Source: Pseudohongiella sp. (GTDB lineage Bacteria > Pseudomonadota > Gammaproteobacteria > Pseudomonadales > Pseudohongiellaceae). Taken from it: 27,429 nucleotides of DNA. Below are positions 1-8,334 of this stretch, one piece after another. The stretch is from positions 1 through 27,429 of the forward strand of contig JAUSPW010000386.1 of the NCBI GenBank assembly GCA_030652635.1, given 5' to 3'. How positions within the stretch are numbered: the first letter of the stretch is position 1; each line of letters begins with the position of its first letter. A model generated the notes under the pieces. The model was not told the DNA's origin, did no database searches, and saw nothing but the letters and a program-made list of their open reading frames with translations. A program made the translations under genes and the position numbers.

Positions 1-1736
1 CACTGCAACGCCTGTTTGATGCCTTGCAACATCAGGGCCGGGTATGCCGGGTACTTGCCACCGATCTGACACCGGCGCTGTTAATGACCACGGAGATGTT
101 GCCAGCCTGGCGTGCCGTTTTTCCATTGGCTACTTGCCAGCACGAGCCATTGATACCAGAAAAGATGCGGCAGGCTATTGAGGCCGATGCGGCGGTACAG
201 ACCTTTGTGCGTCGACGTCTGGATGTGTCGGGTCCGATCACGGCCATGCAGTTAGCCGCCCAAAGTGGAATCAATGTTAAAAAAATCGACATGGCGCTGC
301 TGGGTTTGGAACGTGAAGGTTTTGTGTTCCGGGGTCGGTTTACGCATGCCAATGTCGCCCGTACCGATGACGCTTCGCTGGAGTGGTGTGAGCGGCGGTT
401 ATTGCAGCGCATACACCGTCATACGCTGGATGCCCACAGGGAATCAATCAAACCGGTTTCCTTGCAAGCTTACACACTGTATCTGTTTGAGCTGCATGAG
501 TTGCGCACTCAAACCATCAAACCCAAACCGGTGCCTTTGCCATCGGGTCCTGAAGCCCAGGCTTTATTGCAACGCACCATGGACAAATTGGATGGTATGT
601 CAGCACCCGCCGCGTCCTGGGAAGGCGATATTTTGCCGGCACGTTTGAGTTTTTATGATCCATCCTGGCTGGATCTGCTCTGTGTCAGCGGTCGTCTGGG
701 GTGGGGGCGTTTTATCAGCCCGACGCAGTTGACAGCGGTACGTGCAGGCAGCAAACGCAGCGGCGGACCGATCAAGTCCACGCCCATCACCATCGCGTCA
801 CGTGTGAATATGGATGTCTGGCAGCAGCTGACGGCACCCGTGCAGACCGTTGCGCCGGAGTTGTCTGCCAATGCCGCGTGTGTGTTTGATGATCTCAAAA
901 AGCGCGGTGCCAGCTTTTTTAATGATATCCGGCAGCGTACCGGCTTATTGCCGGCGCAGTTGGAACAGGCGCTGTCGGAACTGGTTGCCAGTGGTTTGCT
1001 CACCAGTGATGGCTTTACTGGCTTGCGTGCGCTGCTGACCCCGGATGCGCGCAAACCTTCTTTACGCTCCGGGGCATTAATCGCCAATGCCGGCTCCGCT
1101 CGGCAGCGGACTCGACGAACGGGTTATAGCGTGGAGGACGCCGGACGCTGGTCATTGTTGTACAAACCTGAACCGGCTGATCTTGATGAACAGGCTTTGG
1201 AAACCCTGGTTTCTGTATACCTGCAGCGTTGGGGAGTTATCAGTCGTCAGATTGTTGCACGTGAAAGTGTCGCGCCCGCCTGGCGGGATCTGTTGCCGGT
1301 GCTGCGGCGTCAGGAACTACGTGGAAATTTGCGTGGTGGCCGTTTTATTGAGGGCCTCGGTGGCGAACAGTTCACCTTGCCAGAGAATGTTGCACCCTTG
1401 CGAGAGGCTGCAAAAAAGCTGAGCGAGCGCAAAGCATTTCTGGCACGCGCAGGCAGTAGCGAGATCGAAAAAACCGTCAGTGATTTTAATGAGGCGAGCT
1501 ACTGCAGCTTGTCAGCTGTCGATCCGGTCAACAATCTGCTGCTGTTTCTGCCGGATGTAAAACTTGCCAAAACCGCTCGCAATCGTCTGTTGTACAAAGA
1601 TGGTGTGCCGATTGCGGTGTTGGATAACGAGCAGGTCAAATTCCTGCGCGAGGTGCCTGATGAGTGTCAGTGGGCATTGGAGCAGTTGCTTAGACGTCAT
1701 GAAGTAAATCCGCGCCTGCGCAGCTACCTTGCCTGA
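1..1736 (+). CDS. lhr: Lhr-type ATP-dependent helicase, C-terminal part (5' end outside window)
   Basis: The frame is open from base 3 to the TGA at 1734-1736 (577 residues) with no start in the window, so this is the 3' end of a longer gene. A TTG at 24 is in frame but is not a credible start, because coding sequence continues upstream. The residues around WCERRLLQRIHRHTLDAHR followed by an IKPVS segment match the junction after the helicase core in long bacterial Lhr proteins (about 1500 residues). The helicase motor motifs must lie upstream and are not seen. The rest would be the Lhr C-terminal domain, a series of winged-helix modules and a barrel module in the known family. Lhr is a 3'-5' DNA-translocating repair helicase, and its C-terminal domain has been linked to uracil-DNA glycosylase activity in E. 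coli. No clear terminator follows. Family assignment is by recall of the pattern, so the exact subfamily is less certain. Confidence 0.8.
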   Translation, partial: LQRLFDALQHQGRVCRVLATDLTPALLMTTEMLPAWRAVFPLATCQHEPLIPEKMRQAIEADAAVQTFVRRRLDVSGPITAMQLAAQSGINVKKIDMALLGLEREGFVFRGRFTHANVARTDDASLEWCERRLLQRIHRHTLDAHRESIKPVSLQAYTLYLFELHELRTQTIKPKPVPLPSGPEAQALLQRTMDKLDGMSAPAASWEGDILPARLSFYDPSWLDLLCVSGRLGWGRFISPTQLTAVRAGSKRSGGPIKSTPITIASRVNMDVWQQLTAPVQTVAPELSANAACVFDDLKKRGASFFNDIRQRTGLLPAQLEQALSELVASGLLTSDGFTGLRALLTPDARKPSLRSGALIANAGSARQRTRRTGYSVEDAGRWSLLYKPEPADLDEQALETLVSVYLQRWGVISRQIVARESVAPAWRDLLPVLRRQELRGNLRGGRFIEGLGGEQFTLPENVAPLREAAKKLSERKAFLARAGSSEIEKTVSDFNEASYCSLSAVDPVNNLLLFLPDVKLAKTARNRLLYKDGVPIAVLDNEQVKFLREVPDECQWALEQLLRRHEVNPRLRSYLA

Positions 1737-1830
1737 GTGCATCAGGGTCAATTAACGCAGTTCTGCCGGCACCAACAGCTGTGTTACGCTCCGGATAACA
1801 GACAGATATTCCAATCCCGGGAGCCCACAC

Positions 1831-4287
1831 ATGAAGTTCTTATCGTTTAATCTCCGACGTTTTTCGCATCTGATGCTTGTGCTGCTGGTGTTTGTGGCGG
1901 GTAGTCAGCTGTCATCAAAGGCGTTTGCGCAGGCCACCAGCTGGGATGATGTGATCAGCGGTGCGGAGCATCAGACTGGCTATTTTGACTTCTATTACAA
2001 ACCCGCTACCGGACAATTGCTGCTGAAAGTGGCGCGTTGGAATGAGGACTTTTTGTACGCCAATGCGCTGTCTACCGGCGTTGGTTCCAACGATATTGGA
2101 CTGGATCGCGGCCAGGTCGGTGACAGCCGTGTAGTGCGTTTTGAGCGCCATGGCAATAAAGTTTTTCTCAAACATATCAATCTGGCGTATCGCGCAGACT
2201 CTGACAGCGCAGCTGAACGTCTCTCTGTTCAGGAGGCATTTGCCGAGTCCATTCTTGCCGGTTTTACCGTGCTGGCCAGCGACGGCGATGCGGTTCTGAT
2301 TGATATGACGGATTTCCTGCTTACCGATGCACACGGTGTGTCAGCAACGCTGGCCAGCAGCCAGCAGGGCAATTACAGCGTTGATAAGCAGCGCTCAGCG
2401 ATTTACATGGATCGCACTCGCAACTTTCCCTTGAACACGGAATTTGAAACCCAGCTGACTTTTGCCGGTAATCAGCCTGGCAGCCTTGTGCGCTCAGTCA
2501 CACCTACGCCTGAAAGTATCACCGTGCGACAACACCATTCCTTTGTGCAACTGCCCGGCCCCGGTTACCAATCGCGCGCATACCATCCTGAGTCCGGTTA
2601 CTGGTCGCGTGGGTTTATGGATTTTGCTGCGCCTATCAATGAGGATATGACGCGTCGGTATATTTCCCGTCACCGCCTGGAAAAACGTAATCCCAATGCA
2701 GCTGTCAGCGAAGCGGTGGAACCCATCATTTATTATCTGGATGCCGGCGTGCCAGAACCGGTACGCAGCGCCTTGCTGGACGGTGCGCGTTGGTGGAATG
2801 CTGCGTTTGAAGCCATTGGTTTTGAAAATGCTTTTCAGGTTGAAATCCTGCCGGAAGACGCTGATCCCATGGACATCCGTTACAACGTGATCCAGTGGGT
2901 ACATCGCTCGACACGCGGCTGGTCATATGGCTCGAGTATTGTTGACCCGCGCACGGGAGAAATTATCAAAGGCAAAGTCACTCTCGGGTCATTACGCGTG
3001 CGGCAGGATTATCGCATTGCGCAATCCTTGATCGGACTGGCAACTGAAGGTTCAGATCAGGCGATTCAGGCCTTGGCGCTGTCGCGTATCCGGCAGTTAT
3101 CTGCGCATGAAATCGGGCATACCCTGGGCATCGCCCATAATTTTGCTGCCAGCGTCAACAATCGGGCGTCGGTGATGGATTATCCGCATCCGTCGTTAGA
3201 GATCAGCGATCAAGGGGTTCTGGATGCGCTCAATGCCTACGATATCGGTCTGGGGCAGTGGGATTTCCAGACCATCAAATACGGCTACAGCCAGTTTGCT
3301 GACCCGGCTGAAGAGGCCACAGGTCTGGCTGCCATTCTGCAAGAGAACAAAGACGCAGGTCTGTACTACATTACTGATCTGGATACCAACGCCGACGGTG
3401 GCGCGCATCCGCTTTCGCATCTGTGGGACAACGGTGCCGATCCGGTCGAGGAACTTCAGCGTTTGTTGAATGTGCGTGCAGATGCCTTGCAGCGATTTGG
3501 TTCGGATAACCTGCGCGTGGGGCAGCCCTACGCCGAGCTGGAGGAAATTCTGGTGCCCTTGTATTTATTGCATCGCTATCAGGTATCAGCGGTGCATCGT
3601 CTGGTCGGCGGCACCTATTATGAGTATTCAGTTTACGACGGCAGTGCACCGCAGTCGCCGCTGATTGTGCCGGTCGATGCTGCCCGTCAAATGCGCGCGC
3701 TTGATGCGCTGTTGATGACACTGAGGCCGGAGTTGCTTGCATTGTCGCCAGACATTTTGTCCATTATTCCTCCCAAACCACCGGGGTATGGACGCAACCG
3801 CGAGAGTTTCCCCTTGCGCACATCGCTTGGTGTAGACTTTGCCACCATCGCAGAAACCGCGGCAGATCATACGATCGCCGGGATCTTGCAGGCTGAGCGG
3901 CTGGCGCGCATCAACAATCTGAATATGCTGGACAGTTCGCTACCGTCGGTTGAGCAGGTCTTGTCGCGCCTGCTGGACAATACGTTTTATGCGTCTCGTC
4001 AAAGTGCGCAGCTGGGCAGTGTGCAACGCAGCGTCAACAATGTTGTTTTGTATCGCTTGCTGGCGGTTCTGCAATCCGGACGTGTCGACAATCAGGTCAA
4101 AGCCATGATCAATCAGACGCTGATCAATCTTGATGAGTGGCTGGATGATGCCGACTCGGTGACGGATAGTGCATGGAAGGCGCACTATCAGATGGCGCGT
4201 GACGAAATTGAAAATCGCCTGGAACGCGGTGCTGAAAACAGTTTATTGAGTGCGCCACTGCCCATGCCGCCAGGCGCGCCCATTTAA
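1831..4287 (+). CDS. Secreted zinc-dependent metalloprotease (DUF5117/DUF4953-type)
   Basis: This 818-residue protein starts at an ATG preceded by a GGGAG ribosome site about 8 nt upstream. The N-terminus has basic residues, a hydrophobic stretch (about 13-28) and a likely signal-peptidase site after AFA (residue 33), so export to periplasm or outside is expected. The zinc site is explicit: H426-E427-x-x-H430-x-x-G433-x-x-H436, followed by a Met-turn around M449 (SVMDYP). This makes it a metzincin-like peptidase. The long region before the motif resembles the DUF5117 part of the zinc-dependent metalloprotease family found widely in marine Proteobacteria and Bacteroidetes. The region after it corresponds to DUF4953. 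The tail is proline rich. Substrate is unknown. It stands 94 nt downstream of the helicase gene and appears to be its own unit; the next gene begins 34 nt after it and might be cotranscribed. Confidence 0.88.
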   Translation: MKFLSFNLRRFSHLMLVLLVFVAGSQLSSKAFAQATSWDDVISGAEHQTGYFDFYYKPATGQLLLKVARWNEDFLYANALSTGVGSNDIGLDRGQVGDSRVVRFERHGNKVFLKHINLAYRADSDSAAERLSVQEAFAESILAGFTVLASDGDAVLIDMTDFLLTDAHGVSATLASSQQGNYSVDKQRSAIYMDRTRNFPLNTEFETQLTFAGNQPGSLVRSVTPTPESITVRQHHSFVQLPGPGYQSRAYHPESGYWSRGFMDFAAPINEDMTRRYISRHRLEKRNPNAAVSEAVEPIIYYLDAGVPEPVRSALLDGARWWNAAFEAIGFENAFQVEILPEDADPMDIRYNVIQWVHRSTRGWSYGSSIVDPRTGEIIKGKVTLGSLRVRQDYRIAQSLIGLATEGSDQAIQALALSRIRQLSAHEIGHTLGIAHNFAASVNNRASVMDYPHPSLEISDQGVLDALNAYDIGLGQWDFQTIKYGYSQFADPAEEATGLAAILQENKDAGLYYITDLDTNADGGAHPLSHLWDNGADPVEELQRLLNVRADALQRFGSDNLRVGQPYAELEEILVPLYLLHRYQVSAVHRLVGGTYYEYSVYDGSAPQSPLIVPVDAARQMRALDALLMTLRPELLALSPDILSIIPPKPPGYGRNRESFPLRTSLGVDFATIAETAADHTIAGILQAERLARINNLNMLDSSLPSVEQVLSRLLDNTFYASRQSAQLGSVQRSVNNVVLYRLLAVLQSGRVDNQVKAMINQTLINLDEWLDDADSVTDSAWKAHYQMARDEIENRLERGAENSLLSAPLPMPPGAPI

Positions 4288-4307
4288 AAACCCAAACATT
4301 ATTGTGC

Positions 4308-4311
4308 AGGA
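4308..4311 (+). promoter_or_regulatory. Ribosome binding site choosing a GTG start
   Basis: AGGA lies 10 nt before the GTG at 4322. It supports that start over the in-frame ATG at 4250, which lies inside the metalloprotease gene and would add 24 residues unlike the family's N-terminus. Confidence 0.55.
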
Positions 4312-4321
4312 AAATGATAGC

Positions 4322-5005
4322 GTGAAAACCATATTTGAATTGAAACAAGTTACCTTGCCGGTGCAGGGTGAAGACGCGCAGTTCCCGGTAAACAGGGTGT
4401 ATTGCGTGGGTCGGAATTACGCAGAGCATGCCAAAGAAATGGGTGCTGATCCTTCGCGGGAAGCGCCGTTCTTTTTTGGTAAACCTGCCGATGCGGTGTT
4501 TATGCCTGCTGGCAAAGTACCTTACCCGACGCGAACCAAGGATTTACATCATGAAGTCGAATTGGTAGTGGCTTTAAAAGCCGGCGGTTCTTCTTTGACG
4601 CTTGAACAGGCGCGCGACGCGGTGTATGCCTATGCTGTAGGTATAGATTTTACCCGCCGTGATTTGCAGGCTGACGCCAAAAAACAGGGCCGTCCCTGGG
4701 ATACCGCCAAAGGCTTTGATTGTTCTGGTCCTGTGACAGCGTTGGTGCCGGTCAGCAAAACCGGTTGGTTGGATAAAGGCGCCATCACACTTTCTTTAAA
4801 CGGGCAGCCAAAACAACGTGGCGATCTGTCAGATCTGATCTGGAAAGTGGATGAGATTATTGCGGAACTTTCTACCTATTACACACTAAAGGCCGGTGAT
4901 GTGATTTTTACAGGGACACCAGCGGGGGTTGGTGCTGCCAATCAAGGCGATGAGGTGGATGCAGCGATCGAGGGTGTAGGCAGGCTGGTTTTTAAGATGG
5001 CGTAA
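4322..5005 (+). CDS. Fumarylacetoacetate hydrolase (FAH) family protein
   Basis: From GTG 4322 the product is 227 residues, the usual size of the small FAH-fold enzymes (FAHD1, fumarylpyruvate hydrolase, YcgM). Metal-binding residues are visible: E78 and E80 in HHEVEL and D109 in GIDFTRRD. Typical landmarks are VGRNYAEHAKE near residue 29, PFFFGKP near 49, and the C-terminal GDVIFTGTPAGVG at 192-204. The family hydrolyses C-C bonds of acylpyruvates or decarboxylates oxaloacetate using Mg2+ or Mn2+ in the cytoplasm. Which substrate applies here cannot be told from sequence alone, and no aromatic degradation genes are nearby. The start was chosen for its AGGA site and the family N-terminus. The 3' end overlaps the converging ruvX gene by 14 nt. 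Confidence 0.88.
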   Translation: MKTIFELKQVTLPVQGEDAQFPVNRVYCVGRNYAEHAKEMGADPSREAPFFFGKPADAVFMPAGKVPYPTRTKDLHHEVELVVALKAGGSSLTLEQARDAVYAYAVGIDFTRRDLQADAKKQGRPWDTAKGFDCSGPVTALVPVSKTGWLDKGAITLSLNGQPKQRGDLSDLIWKVDEIIAELSTYYTLKAGDVIFTGTPAGVGAANQGDEVDAAIEGVGRLVFKMA

Positions 5006-5435
5006 GCGCCGGCAAACCTGCAAACCACGCTTCAAGCATCAGACGTGCGGCCAGGCTATCGACTGCACCGCTGGATTCTCCGCGCAGCAACTCGCCGCGT
5101 GCGACAAATGAGGTGAGTCGTTCATCGATGCCATAACAGGGTTTGTGCAATCGACCTTCAAGTCGATTGCCAAACTTGCGGGCTCGAACCAGCAATTCAC
5201 TTTCGCTGTCATCCATGTTCCAGGGCAAGCCCACCACAAATGCATCAGGTTTCCATTCGGACACCAGCTTTTCCAGCTGACTCCAGTCCGGGATACCGTC
5301 CTTCGCCGGCACAATGGGCAGCGCTTGTGCTGTGTTGGTCAGACTCTGGCCATAAGCCACCCCGATGCGTTTGGTGCCAAAATCAAAAGCCAGGATCTTG
5401 AGTGGTCGGGAGTATTTTTGTGGGTAGGCTTCCAT
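4992..5435 (-). CDS. ruvX: RuvX/YqgF, Holliday-junction resolvase-like RNase H-fold nuclease
   Basis: The 147-residue product has the signature of the YqgF family: FDFGTKRIGVA with catalytic Asp18, the VVGLPWNMD segment near 67-75, Glu105 in DERLTS, and Asp126 in VDSLAARLML. YqgF is an RNase H-fold nuclease implicated in 16S rRNA 5' maturation and Holliday-junction or antitermination functions. It follows yqgE with a 9-nt gap, the usual pair in gammaproteobacteria, and is probably cotranscribed with it. The first ten or so residues (before KILAFDFG) are slightly longer than in E. coli, but no better start is present. The gene converges on the FAH gene with a 14-nt overlap. Confidence 0.95.
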   Translation of the reverse strand: MEAYPQKYSRPLKILAFDFGTKRIGVAYGQSLTNTAQALPIVPAKDGIPDWSQLEKLVSEWKPDAFVVGLPWNMDDSESELLVRARKFGNRLEGRLHKPCYGIDERLTSFVARGELLRGESSGAVDSLAARLMLEAWFAGLPALTPS

Positions 5436-5444
5436 GTTCAGATG

Positions 5445-6059
5445 CTAAGAATGTCCTGACAATGTGGATAGTTGGCTCAGGTTGACGCCCAGAATGGCTG
5501 CAGCTGCTTCGGCCATGTTTTTGTGATTTTCGGAAAACAACAGATCCGGATTGGCAGGCACTGTCAGCCAGACATTGTCGCTGATTTCCTGTTCAAGCTG
5601 GCCGGCATCCCAGCCTGCGCAGCCCAGTGCGGCAATATATCGGGCTGGTCCGCCACCGCTGGCGATATCCTGCAGAATGTCGCGCGACATCGACAGGCTG
5701 ATCATGTCATTGATGGGCAGCGTGTATTCCCACTCGGTCCCGGCATCATGCAGAATAAATCCTTTGTTTTTTTCAACCGGGCCACCGGCCATCACCTTTT
5801 TGTCGCTGAGCTTTTGCACGATGTTGTCGCTGACTGCAATTTTCATTTCTTCCATCAGCCCTGTAATGGGCAGTTTTGACGGACGATTGATCACAACGCC
5901 GAGTGCGCCATTTTTATCGTGTTTCCATAAATAGGTAACAGAACCCTGAAAATGCGGATCCTGTAACTGGGGCATGGCAATCAAAAAATGGTGTTCAAGG
6001 CAGCTGCCATCTTCTGCTTTTATGTCAGAAAACGCACTTGATTCATTTTGCTTATGCAT
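5445..6059 (-). CDS. yqgE: YqgE/AlgH family protein
   Basis: The 204-residue protein matches YqgE/AlgH from HHFLIAMPQLQDPHF (residue 23) through the GALGVVINRP motif, GGPVEKNKGFILH, and the C-terminal LGCAGWDAGQLEQEI. In Pseudomonas AlgH is linked to alginate regulation, but the biochemical role of the family remains unsettled. Compared with E. coli YqgE there is an N-terminal extension of about 18 residues. No ATG, GTG or TTG lies between the ATG at 6059 and the conserved core, so the extension appears real. It is the first gene of a yqgE-ruvX unit, and a plausible minus-strand promoter lies just upstream at 6077-6106. Only a weak GGAG, about 12 nt from the start, serves as a ribosome site. 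Confidence 0.94.
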   Translation of the reverse strand: MHKQNESSAFSDIKAEDGSCLEHHFLIAMPQLQDPHFQGSVTYLWKHDKNGALGVVINRPSKLPITGLMEEMKIAVSDNIVQKLSDKKVMAGGPVEKNKGFILHDAGTEWEYTLPINDMISLSMSRDILQDIASGGGPARYIAALGCAGWDAGQLEQEISDNVWLTVPANPDLLFSENHKNMAEAAAAILGVNLSQLSTLSGHS

Positions 6060-6076
6060 GAGCTATGCACACTCCG

Positions 6077-6106
6077 ATAGTAGTCACAGGTTCATCTGCA
6101 TGGTAA
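6077..6106 (-). promoter_or_regulatory. Putative sigma-70 promoter for yqgE-ruvX
   Basis: On the minus strand TTACCA (6106-6101) and TACTAT (6082-6077) are spaced 18 nt apart. Transcription would begin near 6070, giving a leader of about 10 nt. Each box matches consensus at four of six positions, so this is a pattern match only. Confidence 0.35.
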
Positions 6107-6177
6107 CGCAAGCAGCGAAGCAACAGTCAGTTTGCAGGTGATGATATGGGGTCAAAATATCTATTTTAAAGCCCGTC

Positions 6178-6205
6178 TTGACTTGGCACAGACAAGGGCT
6201 ACACT
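6178..6205 (+). promoter_or_regulatory. Putative sigma-70 promoter of the riboswitch leader
   Basis: TTGACT (6178-6183) and TACACT (6200-6205) are separated by 16 nt. A tract rich in A and T at about 6154-6170 precedes the -35 box and could be an UP element. The predicted start near 6212 falls right at the first base of the aptamer P1 stem, which supports the assignment. Confidence 0.55.
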
Positions 6206-6212
6206 CAGGCCT

Positions 6213-6390
6213 CAGAGGGGAGTAGCTTTTCCGCCACGGTGTCGTCAACACGGCAGGTCAGTCAACAGACGCCTCCCGGTGCCGTGGGTGCTACAGTCAT
6301 CAGCCCGTAACAATACGCGCTCAGGTGGTGACGGTAGTGCAAGCGAGACCTTGCCCTGGGGCAAGGTCTGTCTGCGAGAAACCCTCTCGT
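6213..6390 (+). promoter_or_regulatory. yybP-ykoY family (Mn2+) riboswitch aptamer
   Basis: The hallmark GGGGAGTAGC lies at 6217-6226. The closing P1 stem pairs AGAGGG (6214-6219) with CCCTCT (6382-6387). A perfect 10-bp hairpin, AGACCTTGCC (6346-6355) with GGCAAGGTCT (6360-6369), occupies the position of the long arm next to the three-way junction, and GAAACCCTC closes the 3' side as in the family. The gene downstream is an Alx/TerC exporter, a standard yybP-ykoY partner (E. coli alx has this leader). Members sense Mn2+ and usually raise expression of the exporter. The family has also been linked to alkaline pH response in alx. The aptamer was recognised by eye, so a covariance-model score is still missing. 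Confidence 0.85.
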
Positions 6391-6399
6391 GCAATAACA

Positions 6400-6433
6400 A
6401 AAGGCCAATGTCCCTCCGACCTTGGCTTTTTTT
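6400..6433 (+). terminator. Intrinsic terminator in the riboswitch expression platform
   Basis: The arm 6400-6408 (AAAGGCCAA region) pairs with 6422-6430 (TTGGCTTTT region) through nine pairs, one of them G-U. The loop is 13 nt and the T-tract runs through 6433. It lies between the aptamer and the ribosome site of the exporter gene. This points to transcription attenuation, unlike the translational control described for E. coli alx. Confidence 0.7.
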
Positions 6434-6438
6434 ATTGC

Positions 6439-6444
6439 AGGTGG
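6439..6444 (+). promoter_or_regulatory. Ribosome binding site for the Alx/TerC GTG start
   Basis: AGGTGG sits 4 nt before GTG 6449 and 5 nt after the terminator T-tract. It rules out the longer frame from TTG 6422, whose first codons lie inside the terminator stem. Confidence 0.6.
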
Positions 6445-6448
6445 CATC

Positions 6449-7414
6449 GTGGAAACTGTAGGAAATACCGGATTATGGCTGGTGTTTGCGGCGATTGTTG
6501 TCGGCATGCTGGCGCTGGATCTGTTTGTACTCAAAGGCGGACATCAACATCGGGTTTCGTTGAAAGAAGCCGCGGCATGGTCTCTGGGTTGGGTAACAGT
6601 CGCGCTGCTTTTTAATCTCGGGTTGTGGTGGTATCTCAACATCAATGCTGGCCCCGTGATCGCCAATGACAAAGCGCTGGAGTTTCTGACCGGGTACCTG
6701 GTCGAAAAGTCGCTCGCCGTTGATAACGTTTTTGTCTGGATGATGATCTTCAGTTATTTTTCGATTCCACTGGAGCTTCAACGTCGGGTTCTGTTGTACG
6801 GCATTGTTGGCGCTATTGTTCTGCGAACCGTCATGATTATGGCCGGCGCGTGGTTGATCACCGAATTCCATTGGATTCTCTATGTGTTTGGTGTTTTCCT
6901 GATCCTGACTGGATTAAAAATGGCGTTTTTTGCCGAGCATGATGGGGACCTGTCCAAGAACCCGATTATCAAATGGATACGCAATCACTACCCGGTTACA
7001 GAGCAATTGGATGGTGAACGTTTTTTTGTCCGGCATAACGGGGTGCTGATGATCACTCCTCTGTTTCTGGCATTGGTCCTGGTAGAAATTTCCGATGTCA
7101 TTTTTGCCGTTGACAGCATCCCTGCGGTGTTTGCAATTACCAATGACCCGTTTATTGTGCTGACTTCAAATCTGTTTGCCATTCTGGGTCTGCGCGCCAT
7201 GTACTTCCTGTTAGCCGATATTGGTGATCGTTTTGCGATGCTCAAATATGGGCTGGCCGTCATTCTGGTGTTCATCGGCATCAAGATGCTGATTGTAGAC
7301 TGGTACAAGATACCGGTGATGGTGTCACTGGCAACCGTGGGGACTGTTTTGCTGGTATCGGTGATTGTGAGCTTGTGGCATAGCAAACGTTTTCCGCCAC
7401 AATCACATTCCTAG
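6449..7414 (+). CDS. alx: Alx/TerC family membrane protein, likely Mn2+ exporter
   Basis: From GTG 6449 the product is 321 residues, the same length as E. coli Alx. The N-terminus METVGNTGLWLVFAAIVV aligns with the Alx start, which fixes the start codon. The protein is mostly hydrophobic with about nine membrane segments. The family's acidic membrane motifs are present: a VEKSLAVDNVFVW segment near residue 85 and EISDVIFAVDSIPAVFAIT near 215. TerC proteins are inner-membrane proteins. Alx and related members are linked to Mn2+ export and pH response, and some help load Mn2+ onto exported enzymes. The riboswitch leader directly upstream supports a metal-export role. The gene lies between yqgE and the tonB-like gene, a place where P. 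aeruginosa has no such gene, so it appears to be an insertion into that order. Confidence 0.93.
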   Translation: METVGNTGLWLVFAAIVVGMLALDLFVLKGGHQHRVSLKEAAAWSLGWVTVALLFNLGLWWYLNINAGPVIANDKALEFLTGYLVEKSLAVDNVFVWMMIFSYFSIPLELQRRVLLYGIVGAIVLRTVMIMAGAWLITEFHWILYVFGVFLILTGLKMAFFAEHDGDLSKNPIIKWIRNHYPVTEQLDGERFFVRHNGVLMITPLFLALVLVEISDVIFAVDSIPAVFAITNDPFIVLTSNLFAILGLRAMYFLLADIGDRFAMLKYGLAVILVFIGIKMLIVDWYKIPVMVSLATVGTVLLVSVIVSLWHSKRFPPQSHS

Positions 7415-7422
7415 CGGGTTCT

Positions 7423-8334
7423 CTACTGGCTGCTGAAGGCATTGCCTGGCCGGAAGCGCCAGGTGCGGATGATCTCCAGTAAATCGACGCTGCCACGCAG
7501 TTCGTCGGGAAAGGCGTCAAACGGTGCTGCCAGCCGGACAATATCCACTGCTGCCAGATCCAGTACTTGATGTCCTGAGCCTTGCAGCACCCGGATTTCA
7601 GCAACGCTGCCATCGGGTCTGATGGTCACCATCATACGCAGGCTACCAAAAATTTCATTCTGGCGAGCTTCATCGGGATAATGCTGATTACCAACCAGTT
7701 CTATACGTTTTCGCCAGTTGTCCAGATACAGGGCGTCGTGGCGCTTCTGTGTCGACGCCGATGAAATGGTGTATCGGCGTGGGCGATTGGCATAGGCCTG
7801 TTGCTGAATATCCAGCTGAGCCTGCAGGCTGGCAATTGCCAGCGCAATATCCTGAGGACTAGAGTGTTCAGACAATACTGAGCTGTCGTCAGGCAATTGT
7901 GATTCCATTTGCTGACGTAGCAGTTCATCGGCCTCTGTGGAGCTCAGTATCCGGATATCCTGAATCTGCTGCGCCGATGCAGCCGGCGTTGGGATGGGTT
8001 GCACTTCCTGTATTTGCTCATCATAGAGTACCGATTCAAACGGTGTTGCTGGTGCAATGCGTTCATCAACCGATCCGCTGCCAATCTGATTTTCTTGCGC
8101 TATAAAATCAGCCTGCTCCGGTGCGGTGTCGCTGCGATACTGGGCGAGTGTTATTTCAATAGCTGGCATGCTGGCGCTTTCAGTCATGAAGCTGAAACCC
8201 ACGCCCGCAATGATAATGACATGCAGGCACGCAGACATAAACACAGTAAAACCAAAGCGCTCGTTGCCGAGATTGCTCTGGCTGGCCAGTGTATTTGCCT
8301 GGTCGTGTTTGCCAGTGTTACTGCTTGCCGGCAT
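7423..8334 (-). CDS. TonB-family energy transducer (TonB3-like)
   Basis: The 303-residue protein has a cytoplasmic N-terminus, one membrane anchor (about 29-49) and a C-terminal TonB domain (about 205-300). The domain contains HYPDEARQNEIFGSLRMMVTIR, split here as HYPDEARQ and GSLRMMVTIRPDGSV, and ends in RTWRFRPG. TonB proteins carry proton-motive energy to outer-membrane receptors. The usual proline-rich periplasmic spacer is largely missing. In its place is a Gln- and Ala-rich, probably helical segment (about 160-195). Position next to gshB and near the receiver gene matches tonB3 of P. aeruginosa, which is needed for twitching motility and not for iron uptake. No receptor gene is nearby. 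The start overlaps the end of gshB by 17 nt, so the two genes are translationally coupled. Confidence 0.85.
   Translation of the reverse strand: MPASSNTGKHDQANTLASQSNLGNERFGFTVFMSACLHVIIIAGVGFSFMTESASMPAIEITLAQYRSDTAPEQADFIAQENQIGSGSVDERIAPATPFESVLYDEQIQEVQPIPTPAASAQQIQDIRILSSTEADELLRQQMESQLPDDSSVLSEHSSPQDIALAIASLQAQLDIQQQAYANRPRRYTISSASTQKRHDALYLDNWRKRIELVGNQHYPDEARQNEIFGSLRMMVTIRPDGSVAEIRVLQGSGHQVLDLAAVDIVRLAAPFDAFPDELRGSVDLLEIIRTWRFRPGNAFSSQ

Larger units (their letters stand above)
6060..6448. other. Non-coding region between yqgE and the Alx/TerC gene
   Basis: This 389-nt gap holds a minus-strand promoter for yqgE near its left end, an AT-rich stretch (about 6154-6170), a plus-strand promoter, a long structured leader with the yybP-ykoY signature and a U-tailed hairpin ending 15 nt before the GTG start of the exporter gene. 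No protein gene is supported. The open frame at 6132-6461 is explained by the RNA leader. Confidence 0.8.

Noticed and set aside
6132..6461. 109-codon plus-strand open frame over the riboswitch
   Set aside because: The stretch is explained by promoter, aptamer and terminator, and the peptide resembles nothing.
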